Positions 9,227-20,051 of a stretch of DNA of 64,000 nt are shown in pieces (the first letter of the stretch is position 1; the number at the start of each line of letters is the position of its first letter). This DNA is from Anaeramoeba flamelloides (Eukaryota; Metamonada; Anaeramoebidae): NCBI GenBank assembly GCA_027625915.1, contig JANTQA010000060.1, forward strand, positions 1,984,001-2,048,000, in the 5' to 3' direction. The notes beneath the pieces were generated by a model, which worked only from the letters and a program-made list of their open reading frames with translations, was not told the origin of the DNA and made no database searches. The position numbers and the translations under genes are program-made.

Positions 9227-11632
9227 GTGATGTTTCAAGAATCTTCAACCGAATCTTCGTCTGCAACATCTTCTTCATCATTATCCTCTTCAACCAACAA
9301 TTCATCTTCTTCGAGGTCTTCAAGGTTGTCCTCTTCTTCAGATGATTCTGAATCATTTAGCAAATCTTCTTCTTCAAGTAAGTCACTTTCGAACATTACG
9401 ACATCAAGCTCAACCCCAAAAAATACATCTTCGTCTTGGTCATCTTCCACATCTGAATATGAAAATGAAAACAAAAAAAAAAACAACAAAAAAACAAGAA
9501 AACAAAAAGTGAAAATGAAAAAGAAAAAGAAAAAGAAAAAGAAAAAGAAAAAGAAAAAGAAAATGAAAGAGAAAGAGAAAGAGAAAGAAAATGAAAGTGA
9601 AAAAGAAAAAGAGAAAGAGAAAGAAAACGAAAAAGAGAAAGAAAAAGAAAAAGAAAAAGAAAAAGAAATCGAAAAAGAGAAAAAGAAAAAGAAAAAGAAA
9701 AAAAAGTTCGAAAATACATTTCCAAACAATCAAAATCTCAACAAAACGGATTATGATGAATTTTCTGACATCCCTCTTGATTCTCGATCCGATTCTGACG
9801 ATCAAAGTGCCAGTGAAGACGAAGATATCGCACGACAAATTAAAATAATGAAGGAAAGATTTACAAGAACCCAGCTTGTGGAGTATCTACGAAACAATTA
9901 CTCTGGAAAGACTCATATCCAATATGGGATCAAGTCTTTGGATTTATGTTTTCTGGTGGACTGTACTTTGTCTATGAGGATCTATGTTGAACAAGTGAAT
10001 AACAAGATCTATCAGATCATTGATGAAATTCAAAATGATGAGAAATATAAAGACTATTATTTAAGAATTGCCTTTGTGGGGTATCGGGATTATGGGGTCA
10101 GAAGGTTTGACATTATTGATTTTGTCGACAAAAAAGAAATAGAATCCTTTAAGGAGAGAATAAAAAAAGTGAAATTACTCAACAACGCAGATTATGCAGA
10201 AGATGTATTTGGCGGGTTACATAAGGCGCTGGGTTTGCAATGGGAGTCTTTTTCCAAATTGCTGATCCATTTTGCAGATGCACCGTGTCACGGATCTAAG
10301 TTTTGGTCCAAGGACGATCCCGACATGCCCAAAGATTTCGATGATCGTTATGAGTCGACACAAGATCCAGACAAAAGGGATGCCACATCATTATTATTAG
10401 CGTTGCGGAAAAGAAGGATCTATTATACCTTTGCCAAGATCAATGGCACAACCAATACGATGATCAGGAAATTCAAAAGCATTTACGATCGTCCCGACAC
10501 TTTATTGTTCATTGAAACCCAAGAAATGCAACAAATGGCAAAGAACTTTGTCAAGATTGTTGTCACCTCTGTCAAACAAACTCTCCAAAGAACCAACGAT
10601 ATGAGTAAAAGCTTCCAGCTTTCCAACGTCTCGTCCCCAAAAAATATGGATTTGAAATTGAAAGATAGCAAAATGTGGCAAAAAATGGAGGAAGCGACAA
10701 TATATCGCCTTTCCAAATCCAACACCTTAGCCAACTTGATCAAAACCCCCAACAGCCTTAAATGGGAACCTATGAATGCCCGAGTTGAAATCTCACAAGA
10801 GCCATTCGCCTCGGGTAAAACAAGAACAGTATACAAGCTCTTGTACCACGAACAAAAGTGTCTATTAGTCGTCAAAAATTATTTAGACCCACCAACTGAT
10901 ATGGAATTAGAAAAAAAATGGATCAAAAAGGATATCATTAGTCAAGTGATTGCCAAAAGGGTCGTCAAAGACTTTAATCTCAAAAAATTGGATCAATCAA
11001 TCGATTTTCTTGAACCTGTTTTAATCGATTTCCATAACCGTCACCGCTATCGCTATTTCTATTGCGAAACATTTTTAGAGGGCAAATTCTGCAATATAAA
11101 GCGAAACACTCGGCTCGTTAAAAATCATAATATTGATCCCAATACACTCTCCATTTTCTATTCCCACGCCTTTACACATTTTTCTTGGCAATTCTCTCGG
11201 AGAAAGTTCTGTATAACAAATTCAAAAAGGGTTGGCAATATTTTCAAAAATATTAAATTGCATACAAAGGCTGGTGGCTTTTCAAAGACTGATCTCGGCT
11301 TTGAAAAAGGAATAAAAAATATTTTTCACCAGCATATTTGTAACATTGTTTGTTTGAAAGTTGGCTGCAAAAAAGATAAAATGCAACCTAAGAAAAAGCA
11401 AATTCTCGGAAAACCCCCAAAATCTAAGTTCTTTAAAAAAAATAACAAGGAAACTGAAATCCTGCCTGAGGAAAAGATTTTCTTATATGTATTGTGTGAC
11501 AATTGGTATTGTAATGAAACAATAAAAATAAAGAGAAATAAATATTCGAAAAACATATTACTTTTTTGTCATAAGTGCAAAGTTAAACAGGAAAAACAAA
11601 CAAATTCAATTTTATATAAAGAAAAAAAATAA
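9227..11632 (+). CDS. VWA-domain alpha-kinase (Vwk-like), probable pseudokinase
   Basis: Intronless ORF of 801 residues; a TGA lies two codons before the ATG. Residues 1-80 are Ser-rich and about 80-165 are a Glu/Lys repeat. A von Willebrand A domain (about 240-430) has a DxTxS metal site at D245/T247/S249, a GYRDYG loop and FADAPCHG near D351. The alpha-kinase domain follows from about W513, with a glycine-rich GKTRTVY (530-536), ATP-site lysine K550, FYCETFLEG, AFTHFSW, KTDLG and the zinc-ligand region HICNIVC. The catalytic segment is changed: the family's D-x-Q-G followed by T-D-P reads N665-S-K667-R and K674-N675-I, and the KYNNN asparagine loop is lost. Equivalents of TRPM7 D1765, Q1767 and D1775 are therefore N, K and N. 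A four-cysteine C-terminal patch (CDNWYC...CHKC) follows. Related Dictyostelium VwkA acts at the contractile vacuole. The fold looks kept, but normal phosphotransfer is unlikely. Confidence 0.88.
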   Translation: MMFQESSTESSSATSSSSLSSSTNNSSSSRSSRLSSSSDDSESFSKSSSSSKSLSNITTSSSTPKNTSSSWSSSTSEYENENKKKNNKKTRKQKVKMKKKKKKKKKKKKKKKMKEKEKEKENESEKEKEKEKENEKEKEKEKEKEKEIEKEKKKKKKKKKFENTFPNNQNLNKTDYDEFSDIPLDSRSDSDDQSASEDEDIARQIKIMKERFTRTQLVEYLRNNYSGKTHIQYGIKSLDLCFLVDCTLSMRIYVEQVNNKIYQIIDEIQNDEKYKDYYLRIAFVGYRDYGVRRFDIIDFVDKKEIESFKERIKKVKLLNNADYAEDVFGGLHKALGLQWESFSKLLIHFADAPCHGSKFWSKDDPDMPKDFDDRYESTQDPDKRDATSLLLALRKRRIYYTFAKINGTTNTMIRKFKSIYDRPDTLLFIETQEMQQMAKNFVKIVVTSVKQTLQRTNDMSKSFQLSNVSSPKNMDLKLKDSKMWQKMEEATIYRLSKSNTLANLIKTPNSLKWEPMNARVEISQEPFASGKTRTVYKLLYHEQKCLLVVKNYLDPPTDMELEKKWIKKDIISQVIAKRVVKDFNLKKLDQSIDFLEPVLIDFHNRHRYRYFYCETFLEGKFCNIKRNTRLVKNHNIDPNTLSIFYSHAFTHFSWQFSRRKFCITNSKRVGNIFKNIKLHTKAGGFSKTDLGFEKGIKNIFHQHICNIVCLKVGCKKDKMQPKKKQILGKPPKSKFFKKNNKETEILPEEKIFLYVLCDNWYCNETIKIKRNKYSKNILLFCHKCKVKQEKQTNSILYKEKK
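9500..9708 (+). repeat. In-frame GAAAAA/GAGAAA repeat (Glu-Lys tract)
   Basis: About 200 bp of imperfect hexamers coding alternating Glu and Lys inside the kinase ORF. Mixed AAA/AAG and GAA/GAG codons suggest some age. The same kind of tract ends the unrelated membrane protein at 53,963-54,940. Confidence 0.85.
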
Positions 11633-11816
11633 TTTTCCTTTGTAAGTTTTTATTATATATATTTCAAGAAAACTATTTTTCAAATAATTTGACTCACTTT
11701 TTTTTTATTTTTTGGTTTTTTTTAAGAAAAAATGTTTAAAATATCATGTTTTTATAAATTTAGAATGTCTTAAAAGTAAATTAGCATTTAGATTTAATTA
11801 TAAGTTGTTCATGTAT

Positions 11817-11847
<31 letters not shown>

Positions 11848-12239
11848 TATTTCAGGTGAGTTATAATTTTTGAAATTGAGTTTATCCAATAATAATTTCT
11901 CCTAAAAATAAAGTTATAAATGATTTTTATTGTTAGTTTTGAAATTTTTTCATTTTTTATTTTAATAATTAAAGAATAGAAAGGGATTTGGTAATTTGTT
12001 GTATCAGAGATTTTAGTAAAAAAAAAAAAAAAAAATTTAAATTATTAACCAACATCAACATTAGGATTTTTTTTTTAATAAATAATCACAAAAAATAATA
12101 TATTTAACAATTTTAATTTTTTTTGAAACACAATTAAATAATTTATTCCATCAAAAATATCAATCTTTTTTTTTTTTTTTTCAAATCTATATGGTTTTTT
12201 TGAAAAAATATCTTTCAATTTTAAAGAAATGATGTGTCG

Positions 12240-12640
12240 AATAATACATATTTAAGAATATATGAAACCAAATGGAAGAAAATATAATTAATTCTAGAAT
12301 GTTTTTTATAAAAATCGAAAACCCCTAAATTCTTAGGGGTTCTATGAAAAAAAACAACAAAGATCATTTTGATCTTCAATTGAAAAATTCAAAGTAAATC
12401 CCAATACAATTGAATATTATTTTTCTACAATCATTTCCACTGTTTCAGTAACCTTGGAATAACACATTTGTATCAAGTATTCTCGATTTTACAATATAAA
12501 AAAAAATTCAAAATGAATTTCTAATCAAAAAAAAAAAAATCATAAAAAAAAAGTTTTGGGATGTGTAAAAATGCTTTAATTTTGAGATCTCAAAAATGAA
12601 TTTTTAATTAAATATTCATTTTACACATTGAATATTTTTT
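12240..12640 (+). repeat. Dispersed repeat family A, copy 1 (decayed)
   Basis: Shares an ordered set of motifs with copies near 26.6, 52.6, 57.1 and 62.2 kb: AAAACCCC, AAACAACAAAG, CATTTTGATCTTC, then CAATAACATT/CTTGGAATAACACAT, TCAAGTA and a GATTT..ACAAT block. Frame broken in this copy. Confidence 0.55.
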
Positions 12641-12839
12641 AATTAATTCATTTAAACACCTTAACTAGGATATCGTTAATTATATAGATGTATACTTATT
12701 TTCATTTCGAGATTTTCAATAAAATGGAAGAAAGAAAAAACAATTGATTTGAATATAAAAAATATTCTAGAGATTCTGTTAAAAGTAAAAATGAAAAATG
12801 AAAAAAAAAAAAAACAATTTATAAGTGGTTACCTTAATG

Positions 12840-13210
12840 AAAATGAAAAAGTAAAAACATTTAACAGAAGAAACTAATTAAATTCAAAGAGTAATTCTTT
12901 ATAATATATTTTCAATCGAATCAAAATCAAAAAAATAGGTTCTCCAATAATGAGATATCCTTATCAAGTTATCAGATTTCAATAATCAAGTAATTTTTTT
13001 AAAAAAATCTGAATTATATTCAATCATAGAAAGCCTTTAACGTAAGACTGATTTTAAAAAAAAGTTTATTTTGTTGATTTACCTATTTTTCAATTTAGAT
13101 TTATTTTTTCTTTCGTTAATTGATCTTACTTTTCTTATTTTCAGTGGTGTTACCAATTAAAAACCACTTTGAACTTATTTTCCTTTATTCACTTTTTTCT
13201 CCAACATACG
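12840..13210 (+). repeat. Dispersed repeat family D, copy 1
   Basis: The right half matches 34.6-35.0 and 51.2-51.6 kb: a TTGATCTTACTTT stretch, TTTTCAG, then TGTTACCAATTAAAAACCAC and a TTCACTTTTTTC block. It contains an acceptor-like CAG followed by a short open frame (PIKNHF), so the ancestor may have carried an exon. Confidence 0.5.
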
Positions 13211-13619
13211 TAGAAAATTCAAAATACTTGAAAAAATTATTTTATATTAAGCAACTTATTTTTTTGTTGTTTTTCAACCCAAAAAACAATTTTTTCCAAA
13301 TTTTATTTTAAACATGAATTTAAAACAAAATATTTTTTTATTCTCTTTATAATTATTTATATAATTGGGTTACGATTCTTAAAAATCATTAAAATATTTT
13401 AATTTTTTCAATTTAAAGTTGAATTTTCAACCAGTCAAAAACAATTGATGAAGTTGACGGATTTTTCTGCGATACCTAGAAAGTGAAAATTCTATCAAAA
13501 AAAAAAAAAAAAAATGAAAATAATTTGTTTCATAAAAAGTAATTAGAATATTATAAGCTCTTTTTATTGTTTCAAATAGATTATTCAACTTATTTTTGAT
13601 TAATAATTTATATTTTTAA

Positions 13620-13860
13620 TTACCATTAGATCGATCAATATTCCTAATAGAATTTTTAAAAATTTACTATTGTATTTTTTTTATTAACCTTTCTCAAAGA
13701 ATTTATACATACCAATATTTTTATCAGTATTGGTAATTATTTATTATTTAGTTATGTGAGTATTCTAATTTATAAACAATTGTTCGCATTTAAATTAGTA
13801 AATGATTCTAATGTAGTATTTCTTCTAGAATTGATTAAACAGGATTTTTTTTATTTTATT
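13620..13860 (+). repeat. Dispersed repeat family B, partial copy
   Basis: Matches 56,600-56,830 (TGTGAGTA, TAATTTATAAACAATT, AGAATTGATTAAA) and, inverted, part of 17.6-17.9 kb. A further piece of the same family (AAAATTGAATTTTAAGGTGT, AATTGGGGTTTAT) lies at 14,435-14,490, on the other side of the exon-like segment. Confidence 0.5.
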
Positions 13861-13875
13861 TTTTTTTTTTTTCAG

Positions 13876-14092
13876 TTTTCCACTGGCTGAATCTTCTTTA
13901 TATTGGGAAGAAGAGTTAGAAAGGAAAAAGACCAAGTTGTTGTTTGCTAATAATATAACACTGAAACACAAAAATATTAGTAACTTTAAAATAAAATCTA
14001 AAAAGCAAAGACAAAAAATTAATATTGGTTTAAAGCTAATCAGATCAAAAAAAAAAAAAAAGAAATTACATCAATTAAATAACGATTCCTAA
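13876..14092 (+). CDS. Possible 3'-terminal exon, basic peptide, repeated elsewhere
   Basis: A long pyrimidine tract ends in TTTCAG at 13,875. One nucleotide then leads into a 71-codon open frame starting FPLAESSLYWEEELERKK, rich in Lys and Arg, ending TAA. A damaged copy of the same peptide (SLYWEEKLQRKN) follows a TCACTAG at 57,915, and a fragment (LSWEEEF) lies near 18,437. It is therefore part of a multi-copy sequence rather than a proven host exon. It converges on the 3' end of MCTS1. Function unknown. Confidence 0.3.
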
Positions 14093-14871
14093 GTGAACAT
14101 TCATCATCAATTATCAAATTATTAAATTAACCATAAGTATCTTGGTTGTGATTTTGGGAATCCTTAATTAATGATAGCATTGTTTTTTTTTTGATTTTTT
14201 ATCAATTGTTTCTCATAAACCCCTTTTTAAATTTCTTTTTTTTTTTTCTCTCTTTTTACCTTTTTTCTTTTCAATTTTTTGCTTTTGCTTTTTAACAATA
14301 AAAAAATTTGGGAATTTCTTTCCCTTGAACAATTGTGAAATCTATGCTTTTCCGCTTAAATTTCCTTTGAGTAAATTTAAGTAAAAGAGCATTTAGAGTG
14401 TATATTTACACTTATTCAATAATAAATAAAAATTTTTTTTTTCAAAAATTGAATTTTAAGGTGTTATAAATTTTGAATTGGGGTTTATTAGATAGTATAA
14501 TAATCTTTTTTTTTTTAGACAATAACTTAAAAATCTTAGAATGTTTTCAGAAAAAAAATGAAATAGTTGTAAAATGATTAAAATTCAAAATTTTTAAAAA
14601 AATAAAAAATACAATATAAAATTTGAATTAAAATGTTAATTAATAATAAAAAATTATTTCTATTTATTGTAGGAAGGTTGATTAGAGATAAATATTTCTT
14701 TATATTTGGATTTTAATACTCTATTTCTGGTTGATATGTTTACGAAAAATTCAAAATTATTTCCAAATAGAGAAAAAATGGTTTGTATTTTGTTGATAAT
14801 TATTTGAAAACTTTATGTTTATTTGAATTTGTATTTGCCATTGCTTATTTTCGTTTTCTTATTATAACCTT

Positions 14872-17800
14872 TTAATGTATTTCAAATTTCCACAATCCAT
14901 CATTAATTGAATGTATATTTTTAATACCTGCACCATTATTGATTTTTTTACTATTAGTAATATTTTTTTTTTTTTATTTTTGAATATAAATAAGATATAA
15001 ATATATAAATAATATTAGAAATTTGGAGTTTTTTTGAGGATAAATAAAAATTTTTTATAAAAAAATGCAAAAAAAAAATCAAAATAGTTTTTTTAGTGCC
15101 CAAATAATTATTTTTTTTCTTAACAAAAATAGTTTTAAAAATATGTTTTAAATTAAATTTCTTGTATATTGCAAATAGTAAAAATAGGTTAAGAAAAATA
15201 AAATTTATCACATGCGATAAATTTGATTTTTAATTATGAAATTATTAGTATATGAATTGAAATAGAAAGACAGAGATTAGTGTTGTATTAGTGATTGTAT
15301 AACAATCGCTTCATCATAGAGAACTACTATTTTGATTATGGTAATTGATTGTTTATAAATTTTTGATGAGTTTGTTTATAATCAATAAATCACGCATGTG
15401 ATAATGGATGTGTTGTTTTATTCGAAATTTTTATTTAATTTTTTTTGTGCTTCTTTATTTTTGTTTTTATTTTTATTTTTTTTATTTTTTTTTTCTGACA
15501 AGATTTTAATAGACATATTACTGTTAAAGAAAAAACGGATGATAAAAATAGAATAGGAATTTTTATTAGAAATATTATAGAGTTAAAATAATTTAAAAAA
15601 AAAAGATTTTAACTATAATAAAAAAAATAATTATCAACCAAAGTAAATCATGAATAATGTAGTCAGATTAAAATTTTCCTCAATATTAAATTTGGCTCAT
15701 TAGAAATTATTATTATTTTTTTTTGTTTCATTGATCTTTGGGAATGTTTAGATGTATTTTATTAGTAGTATTATTGGTTGAGTTTCAAAGAAATACAATT
15801 TGAATATTTTTTTTTATGAAAAATAAATTTTTCATTTTCAACAAAATTTGTCAATTTGGTTCGAGTTTAATTGATGAAAGAAAAAAATGTTTGTTTTCAT
15901 ATTTTTCATTACAAATATAGTAAATATTTTATATATTCTTTGATTAAATTAAAGGAAATAAATGAAATTTTATAATTGAATAATGGAAACAATATTTACA
16001 TATCTTCGGTTGAATGTTCGGTTAACCCAATTGTAAAGGCATTTTTTCTTCCAATACAAGTAATAGCAACAACCTTTTCTGCTGGTATGTTTTCCTCTGG
16101 CAATTCGTTTGGAAGTTTAGTCAACCCTTTCATCATTATTTGGGCTCCACCCATAAGTGGTTTAACGGCACCCTCATCAACATAATATACTGGTAAAAGT
16201 GATGGTACTGTTTTGATTGTATTAGAAATAAACAAATAGTATGAATAATAGAATATAAAATTTAATAAGAAATAATTTCAAAAATGGAAATTTTCTTTTT
16301 TTAGACACTTATAACAAAAAAAGAGAGTTTTGGAGAAAAAAAATTATAATCATTCTGGAAAAATAATTCCAAATATCAAAAAAATGCGTCAAATCCATTT
16401 TAAGTGCAAAATGGTAGTTAAAAGAGAAAATTTTTCAAATTATATTCTTCTTATTTTGCACTGAGCAATGAAGATATCTGATATTGAAATTAATTCAACG
16501 TGGATAATAGTCATTTTAAATCTTTTATAGTTAATTTCAAATGAATAATTTTTTTTAGTGGTAATAAAAAATCTAAAATAATTTTATACTTATTTTTTAC
16601 TTGGTTCAAAACAAAAATGAAATACCAAAAATTAGATTGTTTATCCGAATTAAAATAGAATTCAAAACATTAAAATTAAACCAAAATCTAAGTCCATTGT
16701 TCATTTTCCCAAAATTTGAGATTTAAGACTATAACTTTAGTAAAAATGAATTTTTTTAAAAAATTTTCTTTTACTACCATTTTACAGTTGGGTGTCTTTG
16801 ACTGTATTTTTTTTTTTTTTTTTTTAAGAATGGCATTCGCATATTTGTAATATAAAACTCGAAAAAATAATGAATCATTTTAATTCACAATCAAGTTAAT
16901 TTTTAAAAATTGAGAAGCATAATTTTAGTTTTGTTTTGGAAAGTATTGCTTTTTTAAAAAAAAGTAGTTTTTTTTTTTTTTTTTGAGTATTTTTAATTAA
17001 AGATATTTCAATTCAAATCTCACAAATAAAACAAATAGAAAAACGTAGGTGATATAAATCCAAATTTTGATAGAATTTTAATAAAAGTTTATCAATGAAA
17101 TTTCGATCTATTAAGCAAAAAATTTGTAAATCTTTAAGGTTTGAAAAAAGTTGTTTTCGCTTTTTCATAATCTAAAATAAAAATATTTGTAAAATTTTCG
17201 AATTTGAGTAATCTTTTTTCACAAATTGGTTGACATTATTAACAAGAATTGTTATAATAATTCAAATTATACAGTCAGTTCCACTTTTAAGGCACAAACT
17301 TTCAACGAAAATTAAGGCACAATAAAAATCTCAAATGAAGGCACAAAATTCAAATTCTAGTAAAATAATTTGTAAAAAAAAAAAATTCAAAATTTTGTGC
17401 CTTAATTTGAGATTTTTTTGTGCCTTAAATTTCGTTGAAAGTTTGTGCCTTAAATTTGGAACTGGCTGTATTTGAAATTGAAAAAAATGAGATTTGTATT
17501 TGAAGTCAAATGACGTAATTGTAAAATAATTCAAATTTTATTTATAAAAATTTCAATATTCCCTGCAAATAAAATCTTAGTTCCTGAGCAAAATTTTTTA
17601 AAATAAACTCCAATTCAAAATTTTTAGCACACCAAAATCCAATTTTTGAAAATAAAAATCATATTTAATCAGTTACAAGATGGGAAATACCAAAGTAAAA
17701 TCACTAACTAATTGAAATGTTAACAATTGTTTATCATTTACATTACTCTAAAATAAAAAAATAAATAATTCTCAATACAAATAAATTATCGGTGTGCCAA

Positions 17801-20051
17801 AAATTTTAACAAGAATAACAAAAATGTGTAGATTGGTAAACTTGTTGAAATTATATTAACAAATATTGATCGATCAAATGGTTTGAAACCACCAACTAAT
17901 TTTATGGGAATTTATTTCTATTTGGAATTAGAAAACTTTAATATAATATCGACCTTTCCAAAAAATTTTGATCTAAACAAAAAAAATTACGCAATTGGTA
18001 ATAAGAGAAAGAAATGTAAACAAAAACAAAAAAAACAAAAAAATGATTTGTAATATTTTGAAAAATCAAAATTATTTCCCAAATTTGAATAAAATTGCTT
18101 TATTTTTATTCCTTTAACTGTTTTAACTGTTTCAAAAATTTTGGATTTGTGTTTTGTCCTAAATGATTTATTGAATAGCATTATTATTATTAAAAAAATT
18201 ATTAGTATTTTCCATTAAGCTCAATAAATCTATTGGTTATTTCTCTAGAAGAATTATTTTAATAAAAAAAATTATCTTGGTTGATATTTCATACTATAAA
18301 TATTGCATATGTTTAAATGATGAAAAATTTCGGAATATTCGAAAAAAAATTTTTTTATATTTAACAAGTCTTAATATGGATGTATTAAAAAATTGGAATT
18401 TTTTCTATTTTTTCGAAATTTTTAAGTACATGAATTTCTTTATCTTGGGAAGAAGAGTTTCAAGTGAAAATCCCCTGTAGAAAACTTTCTAGTTGATTTT
18501 TCTTATTCTTTGGAGAGGTTAAATATATTTTGAATTTATTTTCCTAAATTTTTGGAAAGTAAAATTATTTATTTTCCTTTCCTTTCCTTTCCTTTTCCTT
18601 TTCCTTTTCCTTTTCCTTTTTTGTTTTCTTTAAAGATTGAAAATATTTTCCTTTTCATACTTTTTATTTATTTGTAAATCAAATAAACCTCTAGAAGTTA
18701 AATCAAAGTGCGTAAATATCAAGTAAAAAATGAAAAAAAAAATCATGTAAAATTTATGATAAAAATGTATGTGGAAAATTTGTGATTTTTGGAATTTTTT
18801 GGACAATTTTTCTCTCCTTGATCGATCTATTCTCAAACGAAAGTTGTGAGTAAAGATCGTTCATCAATGCCCGTAATGTATGCTTGGTACTTTAGACAAT
18901 TTTTGAATGATTCTTTGGGATTTTCTTGGGAGTATTTTTTCGTTTTTTAAATTTATGTATCTATTCCAATTTTCGAAAGAAAAATCGACTGACAATTGGT
19001 TTTTTTTCTATTTAACCAATTTAATTCCCAAAGACACTTGCCAACTGCTGGGTTTATTAATTACAAAACAGCACTAAGAATTTTAACCGAAAAATATGAT
19101 TGATTCAAATTTATTAACCACAAAAACTGATAAATTCAAAAAAATGCTAAAAATTTTTTAATTCATTTTCAATTTTTCAAAAATAATATAACTGTTTACT
19201 TTAAAATAGTTCTTGACAAAAGAATATTTCAAAGCCAAACTAATTTTACAAAGTTTCTGAGCATTTTAACTCTTAAAATGCTTTAACCAAAGCAATGATA
19301 AAAAAATTTCAAAATGTGAAAAATAATGTAAAAATTTTCAAATATTTATTTGAAGTTATTAGCACTGTAATTTTTAAAAAAGTGGTACCAAATAGTTTAA
19401 AAAGGCGTTGATCAAACTGTTTGTTTTGGGCTTTTAAACTATTTGAATAACACTTTTTTTAAAACATTTGTGTTGGTCACCTTTTTTTACCATTATTTAA
19501 TTTTTAATTTCATTGTTTAAAAGAATCCTAATTTTGTCACTAAATAATAAAAAAATCTGTTTTATTTGATTTTTGGTGTTAAAAAAGAATTAATTTTGAG
19601 AATGGAGAGAATTAAAAAAGAATTTTTAAAAAAGCATAAAGTAAAACTTTTTTTTTTTCAATCATTCAGTTTAACTTTTTTGGACTTTTTAATGATTTTA
19701 GTTTTTACAAAACCGTCACTACAAATTATTCCGGGAGATGAAGATTCGATCAATTTGGATTGAATAAAAAGAAAACAAAAAAATGGTTGACTTACTTTGG
19801 TGAAGCAATTTCAAAGTAGGATAAAAAGGGCCTTGTCTCCATCTAAAAAACAAGATTGTTGATTCGATAATATAGAACTGTAAGTGATTTTCAGCTTTTC
19901 CAACTTCGAGTTGCTTTTTTTTTGGCATCAATGTTGTGATTAGTGATTCCAAGGCTGGGTACTGTTCGACAATAGCTTTTTGAATTTTCCTTCTTAAAGA
20001 TGATTTTAAAACATTACGTTTTAAATTTTGTGGGTTCCACTTGTTAAACAT
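14872..20051 (-). CDS. MCTS1: MCTS1/Tma20, PUA-domain translation re-initiation factor (3 exons)
   Basis: MCTS1 partners DENR to recycle and re-initiate 40S ribosomes. The gene was assembled here as complement(join(14872..14950, 16000..16207, 19796..20051)), giving 180 residues against 181 in human MCTS1. Exon 1 (85 codons plus 1 nt) opens MFNKWNPQNLKRNV and ends FFRWRQGPFYPTLKLLHQ, matching the family's FFRQREGPFYPTLRLLHK. Exon 2 is the PUA core: PSLLPVYYVDEGAVKPLMGG, AQIMMKGLT, then IGLTEHSTED. Exon 3 reads KKINNGAGIKNIHSINDGLW before a TAA, matching the human C-terminus. Intron 1 is 3,588 bp (GTAAGT to AACAG); intron 2 is 1,049 bp (GTAAAT to ACTAATAG). Codon phases fit at both joins. Intron 1 carries a fold-back element, a family-B repeat and a pyrimidine microsatellite. 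No internal exon is missing, since the protein is complete. No damage seen. Confidence 0.95.
14951..15998 (-). other. MCTS1 intron 2
   Basis: A 1,049-bp intron (15,999 down to 14,951) made of AT-rich sequence. I see no repeat family member or open frame worth listing. Confidence 0.8.
17272..17468. mobile_element. Family-1 fold-back MITE in MCTS1 intron 1
   Basis: A 197-bp near-palindrome with TA on both sides, starting CAGTTCCACTTTTAAGGCAC after CAGT and ending GGAACTGGCTG. It is one of the best-preserved copies. Unspliced MCTS1 RNA would fold here into a hairpin of about 90 bp per arm. Confidence 0.88.
17580..18150 (-). repeat. Dispersed repeat family B, inverted copy in MCTS1 intron 1
   Basis: The reverse complement of this stretch matches 56,340-56,890 through most of its length, including ATCAAATGGTTTGAAACCA, AACTGTTT and the AACTCCAATTCAAAATTTTT end. 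A partial copy lies at 44,160-44,470. The origin of the family is unknown. Confidence 0.6.
18573..18620. repeat. CCTTT then CCTTTT microsatellite
   Basis: Three CCTTT pentamers are followed by CCTTTT hexamers, within MCTS1 intron 1. Confidence 0.85.
18800..18960. other. Less AT-rich island inside MCTS1 intron 1, open on both strands
   Basis: The plus strand is open for about 43 codons (contains SSMPVMYAWYFRQFLNDS). The minus strand is open in another frame over a similar length. Neither has splice borders I trust nor a family match. It could be a nested exon, an intronic RNA or an old insertion. Confidence 0.2.

Larger units (their letters stand above)
11633..13619. other. Intergenic region with two old dispersed repeats
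   Basis: Holds a (TA)n tract at 11,823-11,849, a copy of repeat family A (about 12,240-12,640) and a copy of repeat family D (about 12,840-13,210). The remainder is A/T runs. No gene is supported. Confidence 0.5.

Noticed and set aside
9235-9848. Long open frames antisense to and out of frame with the kinase Ser/Glu/Lys region
   Set aside because: They are shadows of the hexamer repeat in the true frame; their proteins are poly-Phe/Ser or poly-Lys.
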